A stretch of DNA of 11,000 nucleotides from an uncultured Verrucomicrobiota bacterium (GTDB taxonomy: Bacteria > Verrucomicrobiota > Verrucomicrobiae > Opitutales > Opitutaceae). Positions 1 through 7,270 of this stretch are shown one piece after another. The DNA is taken from positions 1 through 11,000 of the forward strand of contig CAMLQS010000158.1 in the NCBI GenBank assembly GCA_946482165.1. Reading direction: 5' to 3'. Position 1 is the stretch's first letter. Every line of letters starts with the position of its first letter. The notes beneath the pieces were generated by a model. That model searched no databases, had not been told where the DNA came from, and was given only the letters and a program-made list of their open reading frames with translations. A program made the translations under genes and the position numbers.

Positions 1-1181
1 AGGCCGGTGAGGCGCTGGTCGACGAGGATGGTGCGGTTGCCGTTGTTCCAGTCGAGCGAGAGCAGGCCGGACTGGCCGGGCTTCAGCTTGGCGGCCTCGG
101 CGGTGAGGGTGGCGTGAAGCTTCACGTCGCCGAGCACGCCTTCGACGAACCACTTGAAGATGTCGCCGACGGCGGACTGGCCGGCCTCGAGGCCGTAGTA
201 GCCGGGGAGGATGGCGCCTTTCACGATGCCGCAGATGCCGGGGATGTCGGCCACGGTCTTGTCGGCGGAGACGACGCCGCAATCGCAGGTCGAGGTGCCG
301 ATGACTTTGACCAGCGTGCCTTCGGTGACGCCGGAGCCGATCGCGCCGTAGTGGACGTCCATTTCGCCGATGGCGATGGGGATGCCGGCGGGCAGGCCGA
401 GCTTCTTCGCCCACTCGGCGCAGAGCGTGCCGGCGGAAGCGGTGGCGTCGTGCGCCTTCTCGTAGAGGCGGTCGCGCAGGGAGGCGAGTTCGGGATCGAG
501 CGCGGAGAGGAACTCCTTGTCGGGCAAGCCGCCCCAGTCCTCGGCGTAAAGGGCCTTGTGGCCGGCGCAGCAGATGCCGCGCTTCACGGCGAGCGGGTCC
601 TTCACGCCGGCGAGCACGGAGGGCACCCAGTCGGCGAGTTCAACCCACGAGTGGGCGGCTTTGAAAACGGCGGGCGCGGTGCGCTTGCAGTGAAGGATCT
701 TGGACCAGAACCACTCGGAGGAGTAGGTGTTGCCGCACTTGGCGATGAACTGCGGGCGGATCTTGGCGGAGAGGGCGGTGATCTCCGCGGCCTCTTTCAC
801 GCTGGTGTGGTCCTTCCAAAGCCAGCAGTGCGCGGCGAGGTTCTTCTCGAACTTCTTTTGGAACGCCAGCGGAGTGTTGCTGGCGTCGACCGGGATCGGG
901 CTCGAGCCGGTGCTGTCGACTCCTAGGCCGGCGACCTGACGGGCGTCGAAGCCCTTGGTCTTCTTCGCCTGGGCGAGCGCGAGCTTGATGGATTTCTCCA
1001 GGCCGAACACGTAGTCGGCCGGATTCTGGCGGGCGAGGTGGTGGTCCTTGGGGTCAAGGAGCACGCCTTGATGGCCGCTGGGATAGTTGACGACGCCGGT
1101 GCCGAGCTCGGCACCGTCTTTGCAACGAACAACAAGCGCGCGCACCGAATTGGTGCCATAGTCGATACCGATGGTATACAT
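1..1181 (-). CDS. araB: Ribulokinase, 3' part cut off by the window edge
   Basis: This gene encodes an FGGY-family carbohydrate kinase that phosphorylates L-ribulose to L-ribulose 5-phosphate in cytoplasmic L-arabinose catabolism. Its 393 complete codons begin MYTIGIDYGTNSVRALVV, the N-terminal ATPase-fold phosphate loop of AraB-type kinases. The stretch VAGLGVDSTGSSPIPVD follows near residues 83-99. CWLWKDHTS is the AraB-type substrate-lid region, and the GEMDVHYGAIGSG segment places the probable catalytic aspartate at Asp275. The family is usually about 550 residues, so roughly the last 150, including most of the second ATPase-fold domain, lie outside the window. The ATG at 1179-1181 was chosen because it opens directly into the conserved strand; no clear Shine-Dalgarno sequence precedes it. 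It is divergent from a LacI-type repressor 95 bp away, which probably controls it. A xylulokinase-like or other FGGY specificity is possible, but the overall sequence reads as AraB. Confidence 0.92.
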   Translation of the reverse strand, partial: MYTIGIDYGTNSVRALVVRCKDGAELGTGVVNYPSGHQGVLLDPKDHHLARQNPADYVFGLEKSIKLALAQAKKTKGFDARQVAGLGVDSTGSSPIPVDASNTPLAFQKKFEKNLAAHCWLWKDHTSVKEAAEITALSAKIRPQFIAKCGNTYSSEWFWSKILHCKRTAPAVFKAAHSWVELADWVPSVLAGVKDPLAVKRGICCAGHKALYAEDWGGLPDKEFLSALDPELASLRDRLYEKAHDATASAGTLCAEWAKKLGLPAGIPIAIGEMDVHYGAIGSGVTEGTLVKVIGTSTCDCGVVSADKTVADIPGICGIVKGAILPGYYGLEAGQSAVGDIFKWFVEGVLGDVKLHATLTAEAAKLKPGQSGLLSLDWNNGNRTILVDQRLTG

Positions 1182-1215
1182 AGGGGATGCGGGGACGGAA
1201 AAAGGGGTTCCCGAC

Positions 1216-1231
1216 GCTTTCTTGAGAAAGC
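1216..1231. promoter_or_regulatory. 16-bp palindrome, candidate LacI-type operator
   Basis: GCTTTCTTGAGAAAGC has perfect 7-bp arms around a two-base centre. It lies 34 bp upstream of the ribulokinase start and 45 bp upstream of the LacI-type regulator start. LacI-family dimers bind palindromes of about this length in divergent control regions, so this is the best operator candidate here. Binding by the neighbouring regulator is inference. The short loop makes a transcriptional hairpin less likely. Confidence 0.5.
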
Positions 1232-1276
1232 TCGCTGGTAAACAATGCACTTACTTGACAGTCATGTGACGCAATA
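1232..1276. promoter_or_regulatory. Rest of araB/LacI divergent control region
   Basis: This is a comparatively AT-rich stretch between the palindrome and the regulator start. It contains GTAA/TTAC half-sites at 1238-1254 (GTAAACAATGCACTTAC, only the outer four bases symmetric). It also holds TGAC-A-GTCA at 1256-1264 and a further TGAC at 1267-1270. No convincing paired -35/-10 could be assigned on either strand. Promoters for both genes must lie here or in the flanking palindrome region. Confidence 0.35.
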
Positions 1277-2335
1277 ATGCCGCGTGTCACAATGAGCCTG
1301 ATTGCCGAGCGGGCGGGAGTGTCGAAAAACACCGTCTCGCTTGCGCTGCGCCACGATCCGCAGATTCCACCGGAGACGCGCGCCCGCATTGAAAAAATCG
1401 CGCGGGAGCTTGGTTACGCGAAAAACCCCGTCGTCTCGCAACTCATGACCGAGCTGCGCAAAGCCTACTCGGCGGGGCACCGGCGCACCTTGGCGCTGCT
1501 CAACGCCAACCTCGATCCGCAGGCTTTCACGCGACATCCCACGATCCCCGCCTATGTCGCCGGCTGCCGTCGGCGCGCCGACCAGCTCGGCTACGGATTC
1601 GACGAGTTTTGGCTGCACGATCCCGAGCTCTACGGCGAACGCCTCAACCGCGTGCTGCGCGCGCGCGGCATCCGGGGAGCGCTCGTCGTCGGCCTGATGA
1701 AGGAAAACCGCCTGCCGCCGCGCTTCTCCGTCACCTGGCAAAACCACGCCGTGGTCGTCACCGGCGTGCGCACGCGCGAGCCGACGCTGAACTTCGCCTG
1801 CGTGGACCACCACGAGCTCGTGATCGAGGCGATGGAACGCGCCCGCCAGCTTGGCTACCGCCGTCCCGCGCTGGTGCTCGAGCGCGGGATCGACCATCTC
1901 GTCGACGGGCGTTTCGGCTCGGGCTTCTGGGCGGCGCAGCAAAGCCTGCCCGAGGCGGACCGTCTGCCCGCCTTTCTCGACGTTGAATCCGCGCGCGCCG
2001 ATCCCGCGCGCTTTCACGCGTGGTTTCACGAGCAGAAACCCGACGCCATCCTCACCCTGCACACCGTTGTGCGCGAGTGGCTGGAGTCGCGGGATATCCG
2101 CGCCCCGCGCGACCCGGGCCTCATCCAGCTCGAATTGCGCCGCGGTTGCGAAGACTGGTCCGGCATGGATCAGCACAACGACCTCACGGGCGAGGCCGCC
2201 GTGGACATGCTGATTTCCTTGCTCCACGGGGCGGAGATCGGCCTGCCTTCCGCGCCGCGCGCCACCCTGATCGGCGCCTCCTGGCGCGAAGGGAAGACCA
2301 CGCGGGCGCTCACGCCTCCGGCTCAGGCGCGGTGA
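1277..2335 (+). CDS. LacI-family transcriptional regulator
   Basis: This is a 352-residue DNA-binding repressor or activator. The N-terminal helix-turn-helix covers residues about 6-26 (SLIAERAGVSKNTVSLALRH; recognition helix about 17-24), followed by the hinge region ELGYAKNPVVSQLM near 47-60. The rest is a periplasmic-binding-protein-like effector domain, ending with the typical DLTGEAAVDMLISLLHGAEIGLP segment. The KNTVSLALR recognition helix resembles those I associate with Opitutaceae regulators. The start at 1277 gives the standard LacI head. Met6 (codon at 1292) is an alternative, and neither has a clear ribosome binding site. The gene is divergent from ribulokinase and so probably senses a sugar or sugar phosphate of arabinose metabolism and acts on the shared control region. 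Its last 26 bp overlap, tail to tail, the 3' end of the opposite-strand histidine kinase gene. Confidence 0.93.
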   Translation: MPRVTMSLIAERAGVSKNTVSLALRHDPQIPPETRARIEKIARELGYAKNPVVSQLMTELRKAYSAGHRRTLALLNANLDPQAFTRHPTIPAYVAGCRRRADQLGYGFDEFWLHDPELYGERLNRVLRARGIRGALVVGLMKENRLPPRFSVTWQNHAVVVTGVRTREPTLNFACVDHHELVIEAMERARQLGYRRPALVLERGIDHLVDGRFGSGFWAAQQSLPEADRLPAFLDVESARADPARFHAWFHEQKPDAILTLHTVVREWLESRDIRAPRDPGLIQLELRRGCEDWSGMDQHNDLTGEAAVDMLISLLHGAEIGLPSAPRATLIGASWREGKTTRALTPPAQAR

Positions 2336-4523
2336 TCTCCAGCGTGAAAGTCGAGCCCGAGCCGGGCGCGCTGCGCAAAGCGATGTCGCCGCCGAGCAGG
2401 CGAGCCAGACCGCGGCTGATCGACAGCCCGAGGCCCGAACCTCCGAAATGCCGCGCGACCGACGCGTCGGCCTGAACGTAAGGGGCGAAGAGTTTCGCCT
2501 GCACCTCGGGCGCGATGCCGGGGCCGGTGTCGCTCACCGCGAAGCCGAGCCGCCAACGCCGGCCCCCGGCGCGCTCGGCGGTGAGCGTCAAACGAACGGA
2601 GCCGCGCTCGGTGAACTTCACCGCGTTCGAAATCAGGTTGGAAAGGATCTGCCTCAAGCGAAGCGGATCGGTCACGACGATGGGGGGCGCATCCGTCGCG
2701 ATTTCGAGCCCCAGCTCGACGCCGCGCGCCTCGGTCGCGGGGCGAAAGAGACCGAGCAGATGCCGCAGGAAATCCGCGAGCACCACCGGAGTGGCGTCGA
2801 GCGCCATCGCGCCCGCCTCGAGCTGCGACCAATCGAGCATTTCGCCGACCAGCCGCATCAGGCTTTGCGCGGCGTCGCGCATCATGAGGAGGTTCTCGCG
2901 ATGCTCGGGAGCCAGCCCCTCTTCCTCCCCCAGCATCAAGTCGGTGAGCCCGTGGATGCCGCTCATCGGCGTGCGGATCTCGTGCGACATGACGGCGAGG
3001 TAGCGGCTGCGCACGGCGTTGGCCGCCTCGGCCGCCTCCTTCGCGCGGAGGAGCTCCTCCTGCATCGCCCGGCGCGCGGTGATGTCGTGAAAGGCGACGA
3101 CGGCGCCGGCCCGTCCGTCGAACTCCACTTTGGCGCCGGAAAGCAGCGTCCATATCTCGCGTCCGTCCAGCGCGCGCAAGCGCACCTCGCGCGGCGCGGC
3201 CGGGATGCCGCGCACGATTTCGGAAAGCAACTGCGCGCGGTCGTCCGGATCGACGTAAAACTCCACCGCGCGACGCGAGAAAAACGTCTCCGGCGCCCCG
3301 CCGAGCAGATCCGCCGCGAGCCGGTTTACGAACATGAGCCGGCCGGAATCCAGATCGGTGATGACGACGGGAAAGGGTGCGTTCTCGGCGAGTTGGCGAT
3401 ATTGGCGTTCGCCGTGTCGCAAACGCCGGTTGAGCCGCACGAGCGGGGCGATCCATCCCAGCGCCGCGAGCGCCACCGCCGCCGACACGCCGAGCGCCCA
3501 ATACCAGACGCGCAAATCGGGACGCGGGTCGGGCTCGTAAAGCATCGGCTCCACGTCGAAATCACGCGGCGCCATGCCAAACTCGGCATAAGTCTGCGCG
3601 ATGTGCCGCCAACGCCCCGGGTTGTTGTGGCCGACCTCGATGAGGCCGGGGTGCATGAGCTCGGCGGTTTTCTGCGCCTCGAAAAGGAGGTGTTCCCGGC
3701 TGTGACGCCGGCTGTATTTCGCGAGGATCAGGTCGACCATCTCCTCCTTGTGGGCCAAGGCATAGTCCCAGCCGCGCAAACTGGCGCGGAGGAAGGCCCG
3801 GACCTGCTCCGGCTTGCGCCGTATCTGCTCCTCCGTGGCGAACAAGGTGTCGCCGTAGAAATCGATGCCGCCCGAGCGGGGCAGGAAGATCATGTAGGGC
3901 GCCTTCGCCTCACGCAGGAAAAAGGGCTGGTCGGTCACATAGGCGGACATCGCGTCGACCCGCCCTTCGATGAAGTCCTCTATGCGATGGGTGTGCGGAC
4001 GTATCCGCAGACCGGTAACGTCGACGCCCTCGTGTTTGAAGTAGGCGAGGATCTCGGCCTTCTCCGAATCGATCATCATCATCGGCCGGTCGTGCAAGCT
4101 GTGCACCGACGAGATTTCGGGCGTCTTTCGCGCGATCAACGCGAGCGGAGAATGCTGAAAAATCGGCGCGAGCACGACCACCGGTTTTCCCGCCGCGCGC
4201 GACAGCAACAGGTCGGAGTTGCCCACCCCGTATTGCGCCTCGCCGCTCAGCACCGCGTCCACATGGTCCTGCTCCGGCCGGGCTTCGCGCAGGTCCACCT
4301 CGAGACCCGCCTCCCGATAATACCCCTGCTCCACCGCCGCGTAGTAGCCGGCGAACTGAAACTGATGCTGCCACTTCAATTGCAGCACGACCCGCTCCAG
4401 GCCCGCCGACGCGCCGTCTCGCTGCGTTTCCGTCTGGCCGGCGCAGAATGACAGGGACGCGCCAGAGAAAAAGCTCGTCGCGAGGAGGAGCCGCGACAGC
4501 CCGCAAGGCCTGAGGAAGGACAT
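2310..4523 (-). CDS. Sensor histidine kinase with NMT1/THI5-like solute-binding domain
   Basis: This is a 737-residue inner-membrane two-component sensor. In order: signal peptide (residues 1 to about 29, MSFLRPCGLSRLLLATSFFS...); a periplasmic NMT1/THI5-like substrate-binding domain (about 42-330, opening LQLKWQHQFQFAGYYAAVEQ); one membrane helix (about 337-360); a PAS domain (about 376-480, LAENAPFPVVITDLDSGRL to AFHDITARR); HisKA with SHEIRTPMSG and phospho-acceptor His514; and HATPase_c with N-box Asn633 (SNLISNAVKF), DTGPGIAP and GGSGLGLSISRG. There is no receiver or Hpt domain, so a separate response regulator is needed; none is in the window. The solute-binding fold suggests direct sensing of a small periplasmic ligand, perhaps a pyrimidine or similar compound, but the ligand cannot be read from sequence. 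The frame is also open upstream into GH2-derived DNA. I chose the ATG at 4523 because it begins a good signal peptide and the upstream frame is arginine-rich nonsense. Confidence 0.92.
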   Translation of the reverse strand: MSFLRPCGLSRLLLATSFFSGASLSFCAGQTETQRDGASAGLERVVLQLKWQHQFQFAGYYAAVEQGYYREAGLEVDLREARPEQDHVDAVLSGEAQYGVGNSDLLLSRAAGKPVVVLAPIFQHSPLALIARKTPEISSVHSLHDRPMMMIDSEKAEILAYFKHEGVDVTGLRIRPHTHRIEDFIEGRVDAMSAYVTDQPFFLREAKAPYMIFLPRSGGIDFYGDTLFATEEQIRRKPEQVRAFLRASLRGWDYALAHKEEMVDLILAKYSRRHSREHLLFEAQKTAELMHPGLIEVGHNNPGRWRHIAQTYAEFGMAPRDFDVEPMLYEPDPRPDLRVWYWALGVSAAVALAALGWIAPLVRLNRRLRHGERQYRQLAENAPFPVVITDLDSGRLMFVNRLAADLLGGAPETFFSRRAVEFYVDPDDRAQLLSEIVRGIPAAPREVRLRALDGREIWTLLSGAKVEFDGRAGAVVAFHDITARRAMQEELLRAKEAAEAANAVRSRYLAVMSHEIRTPMSGIHGLTDLMLGEEEGLAPEHRENLLMMRDAAQSLMRLVGEMLDWSQLEAGAMALDATPVVLADFLRHLLGLFRPATEARGVELGLEIATDAPPIVVTDPLRLRQILSNLISNAVKFTERGSVRLTLTAERAGGRRWRLGFAVSDTGPGIAPEVQAKLFAPYVQADASVARHFGGSGLGLSISRGLARLLGGDIALRSAPGSGSTFTLEITAPEPEA

Positions 4524-4633
4524 GCGCGAAAACACGATTCCTCGCGGGAAAAATGGCAAGGAAACGAAGGGCGCGATGCTCGCGACGCCGAGGATGCGCG
4601 CTATGCGCGGAGCACTCGAGCTAGTCCCCGCGA

Positions 4634-5153
4634 CTATTCCCTCGTGAGCACCAGCCGCCCAAAACACCTCGGCGTCTTGGGGCCGGGCGGGGACGCAAGA
4701 TACTCGATCACCGCGCCCAGATCGTGCCACGGAACGACACCCTCGGGCGGTATCGGCGTCCAGCTTCCCGCGCCCAAGTCCGGACTGCTCTCGATCCGCC
4801 ATCGGATCCGCTCCAGATCCTTCCCTATTTGGAAGCGGAAGGTCCACTGCCCATCGACATCCTGAAGCGCAAGCGGCTGCGGCGTCGCGCCGGAGGCGTA
4901 CCCGGCGGGCGCGGCCGAGGCGTATTCGACCAAGTCCGGGATGCCGTTGCCGTCGGCGAACGAGGCGATCTCCGCCGCTTCGAGCGCGCGGGAGTGGATG
5001 CGAAACTCGTCCACGATCCCATTGAGCCCGCGAAGGCCGTCGGAGGCGCGATTTCCGATGATCGCGGTCCCGGCGGTGCCGTAGGTCCACGCGGAAGCGG
5101 CGGCGGAGGCGATGCCGAGCAGGCGTCCGTTCAGATAAATCGAAGGCGCTATA
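4634..5153 (-). pseudogene. C-terminal LamG-like and tail module, orphaned remnant
   Basis: About 172 codons of real protein sequence without their own N terminus. They read APSIYLNGRLLGIASA, then GTAIIGNRASDGLRG and GIVDEFRIHSRALEAAEI, the closing strands of a LamG/concanavalin-A-like jelly roll. A calcium-loop-like DGNGIPDLVEYAS segment follows, then a beta-rich tail (FRFQIGKDLERIRWRIESSP...) ending RLVLTRE at a TAG. This arrangement is common at the C terminus of secreted Verrucomicrobiota enzymes. The module is one base out of frame with the GH2 sequence just upstream, so it cannot be made as part of it without a +1 shift. An ATG at 5012-5014 opens MDEFRIHSRAL within the module, but starting there would cut the fold. 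It is most likely the tail of the same GH2 enzyme, left after loss of the middle. Confidence 0.75.
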
Positions 5154-5157
5154 CCCC
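5150..5157. other. Junction where the GH2 frame breaks into the LamG remnant
   Basis: On the minus strand the GH2 frame reads EAVALIKG and would be expected to continue into the catalytic barrel with a sequence such as MNMNAVR. Instead the next bases, TATAGCGCC, run in the kinase frame as YSAF, while the meaningful LamG frame (IAPSIYLNGR) starts one base later. The breakpoint is therefore at the GGGG/TATAG boundary. It is either a large out-of-frame deletion or an assembly join. Confidence 0.7.
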
Positions 5158-6185
5158 TTGATCAGCGCGACCGCCTCGCGGTTGAGCGTGCGACTGGAAG
5201 TGCGCCCGTGGTCGGGGTGAAACACGTGGCGATTCACGCCTTTGACGCGGATCTTCACGCCGTTCAGGTAATGCCCGTCGCCGGGTCGCAGCTCGACGGT
5301 GCGAAAGCCGAAACGCTCGCGGATGCGGTGCAGCGTTTCCTCGCCGCGGCGCAGTTCCACGACCAGGTGGTAAAGCGCGGGCGACTCCATCGTCCAAGGG
5401 GTCGCGCCGGAGATCTGCGCGGAGAGCGAGGCCGAGGCGGCGCCGGCGGAGATCGGCGCGGAAAAAGCGGCGCCCACGGGCGATCCCTGCGCGTCCTCGA
5501 CCTGGGCGCGGACGGAAAGCGGCTCGTCGACGCCGTTGACGAAGGCGTTCACGGCAAGCGCGCCGGAGACGCGGGCGTCGATGGCGACGCGTTGCACGGA
5601 ACGGACCGGGCGGGATTCCAGGCGCACCGGGCGGAAAATGCCGCCAAAGATCCAGTAATCGGCCTCGCGCTCGGCGGCGTTGACGCTGGAGTTCGCGCTC
5701 CGCTTGGAGACGGTCACTTCGAGGAGATTGGTCTCGCCCGCGCCGTAGCGAAGGAGCGCGCCGACCTCGAAACGAAACTGATGGAACTCTCCCCGATGTA
5801 TCGCCCCGGCGGATACTCCGTTCACCTTCACCTCGGTGTCGGTCATCGAACCCTCGAAGATGAGCTGGACGTTCCGCCCCCGCCAGTCCTCCGGCACGGT
5901 GAAGTCGTGCCGGTAGAGCCCCTGCTCGGAGGCGGGGTTGGCGTCGTGGCCGTAGTTGTAGGCGCCGAAACCCTGCAGCTCCCAGCAGGACGGCACCGGA
6001 ATGGTGGTCCAGAAGCCGGAGTTGCGACCGGCGGTGCAGAAAAACTGCCAGGGAACGGTGTCGTCGGCGCCGGTTCCGGAGAGGTGGATTTCCGAGGTCT
6101 CGATCGCCGAGGAGCGGGCGGGGAGCGGGGAAAGAAGCGCGAACAGCACGGACGCGACCAGAGGGAGCAAACGAAGGGGAATCAT
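5154..6185 (-). pseudogene. Glycoside hydrolase family 2 (beta-galactosidase-like), truncated
   Basis: The 344 recognisable codons encode the non-catalytic front half of a secreted GH2 enzyme. A signal peptide (MIPLRLLPLVASVLFALL..., about residues 1-27) is followed by the GH2 sugar-binding jelly roll: IPVPSCWELQGFG at 62-74, then YRHDFTVPEDWRGRNVQLIF, VNGVSAG and DYWIFGGIFRPVRLES. Next come the Ig-like domain (about 215-305) and the first barrel strand, ERFGFRTVELR to IRVKGVNRHVFHPDHGR. The family's acid/base and nucleophile glutamates lie further downstream and are absent, so no hydrolase activity is expected. I chose the ATG at 6183-6185 because it starts the signal peptide; an in-frame ATG at 6243-6245 would add 20 proline/arginine-rich residues. 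The gene follows the PEP-CTERM gene by 97 bp on the same strand and may share its control. Family assignment is firm; substrate is unknown. Confidence 0.82.
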
Positions 6186-6186
6186 T

Positions 6187-6196
6187 GGGGGGGGGG
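6187..6196. repeat. Ten-base G/C homopolymer before the GH2 start
   Basis: A run of ten G on the plus strand (ten C on the coding strand) lies one base upstream of the GH2 ATG at 6185, where a ribosome binding site would be expected. Such tracts are prone to slippage in replication and sequencing. If translation began at the in-frame ATG at 6245, length changes would alter the reading frame. Confidence 0.8.
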
Positions 6197-6281
6197 CGGA
6201 CCGAACAAGGCGCCGGCATGGCGCGGGCGACCGGGCGAGAAGCACGCGTGCCGCGCCCCGCGGTTCGAAGGGAATGGTCGC

Positions 6282-7190
6282 TCAGCGGCGGCGGCGACGC
6301 ATCATGACGGGCGCGGCGACGCCGGAGGCCATCAGGAGGGCGGCGCCGGCCGGCTCGGGCACGGCGGCGACCTGAACGTTGTCGACGGAGAAAGAGCGAA
6401 CCTCGTTGGCCGCGTCGCCACGGGCGCCAAAGGCGACGAAGGGCTGGGTTTGCGTGCCCCACCATTTCAATCCGCTCGAGGACACGGCGCCCACTCCGTT
6501 GGACACGGAAACCGCCCAGGTCTGGCTCAAAGTATCGACGCTAATGGAGAAACTGTAGGTCGTGCCGGCGGCCAGGTTCATGGTCGTGCCGGCGCCGCCC
6601 GTGGCGACGGAGCCAAGATTGAAGTGGCGATTGGCGTCGAAGGCGTCCCCCGGGGTGACCGGGTTATACACCGCAAAGTTGAGCGCGGTGGAGCTGCCCC
6701 GGTTCGTGCCGAACACTCCCATGAGATAGGGGGAGTTAAGAGTGGCGGTGGGGCTGGTGGAGGCCGAGTGGACGGTGGCGGCGGAGTTGGCGGAGAAGAA
6801 TTCGAAGCGGTCGTTGCCGGCGCTGAAGCCCGCGCCGACGACGTCGGCGCGCCATTGAAACGAGACCGTGTAGGAACCGGCGGGGGCGCCCGACGCGAGT
6901 TGTCGGCCGATTCCGAGCGAGGCGCCGGCCGTGGTGCTGGAGAGATCCACGTCGAGGTATTGCCCCGCGTCGCCGAAGGGCGACGCGTTCGACACGACGC
7001 CGGAGGCGCTGAGCGTGCCGGCGCTTGCCGCGGCCGTCCAATTGCCGCTCCAGCCGGAGCCGCCACCGAGCGGAGTGGTGAGATTGTTGCCGAGAGAATA
7101 AGAGCCGAAGTTTTCGAGGGCGACTTGGGCTGACAGGGAAGATGCGAGCGCCGCGACGGGAACGAAGAGGAGCGCCTTGAGGGAGTTCAT
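6282..7190 (-). CDS. PEP-CTERM sorted exported protein, jelly-roll-like
   Basis: This is a 302-residue exported protein. The N terminus is a signal peptide, MNSLKALLFVPVAALASSLS followed by AQ. The body is rich in Gly, Ser, Thr and Ala with alternating beta-strand patterns (SYTVSFQWRAD, TYSFSISVDTLSQTWAVSV, RSFSVDNVQVAAV), like the LamG-type jelly rolls common in Verrucomicrobiota PEP-CTERM proteins. The C terminus has the full sorting signal: PEP at residues 278-280, a short hydrophobic helix and five arginines at 298-302. Proteins of this class are processed by an exosortase and moved to the surface or matrix; no exosortase gene is in the window. I chose the ATG at 7190 rather than an in-frame ATG at 7286 because 7190 begins the signal peptide and 7286 lies within the likely operator. 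No Shine-Dalgarno sequence is evident. It is the first gene of a minus-strand run, divergent from the XylR-like regulator. Function is unknown; a sugar-binding role is a guess from context. Confidence 0.85.
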   Translation of the reverse strand: MNSLKALLFVPVAALASSLSAQVALENFGSYSLGNNLTTPLGGGSGWSGNWTAAASAGTLSASGVVSNASPFGDAGQYLDVDLSSTTAGASLGIGRQLASGAPAGSYTVSFQWRADVVGAGFSAGNDRFEFFSANSAATVHSASTSPTATLNSPYLMGVFGTNRGSSTALNFAVYNPVTPGDAFDANRHFNLGSVATGGAGTTMNLAAGTTYSFSISVDTLSQTWAVSVSNGVGAVSSSGLKWWGTQTQPFVAFGARGDAANEVRSFSVDNVQVAAVPEPAGAALLMASGVAAPVMMRRRRR

Positions 7191-7255
7191 GAGGTTTAGG
7201 AGGAGCTGGGGGAAGATCACCGGGGGATTTCCGCCGTCCGCCAGATTAAGGCACG

Positions 7256-7270
7256 GGCGCGTTCCGCGCC
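7256..7270. repeat. GC-rich inverted repeat in the divergent control region
   Basis: GGCGCG-TTC-CGCGCC has perfect 6-bp arms and a 3-base loop. It directly abuts the TGAC/GTCA half-site cluster and would lie in the 5' untranslated region of the PEP-CTERM gene, or in its promoter. It could form a small hairpin or be part of an operator. No T-run follows on either strand, so it is not a standard terminator. Confidence 0.4.

Noticed and set aside
1255..1260. TTGACA resembling a -35 box on the plus strand
   Set aside because: A matching -10 at normal spacing would fall at or after the ATG at 1277, and no such sequence is present.
1262..2227. Long minus-strand open frame of 321 codons opposite the LacI-type gene
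   Set aside because: It mirrors a clearly conserved regulator on the other strand, shows no recognisable family and is typical antisense openness in GC-rich DNA.
2448..4451. Plus-strand open frame of 667 codons opposite the kinase
   Set aside because: The minus strand encodes an intact sensor kinase with all motifs; the plus-strand frame is compositionally odd (His/Arg/Glu-rich) with no domain.
4622..4636. TAGTC/GACTA inverted repeat overlapping the LamG remnant's stop as a terminator
   Set aside because: Arms are only five bases with a 5-base loop, and no T-run follows on either strand.
6242..6251. GCACGCGTGC palindrome between the PEP-CTERM and GH2 genes
   Set aside because: Short, no loop and GC-rich; such palindromes are expected by chance at this base composition.
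5208..7133. Plus-strand open frame of 641 codons
   Set aside because: Glycine/arginine-rich shadow spanning the GH2 and PEP-CTERM genes, both of which have real domains on the minus strand.
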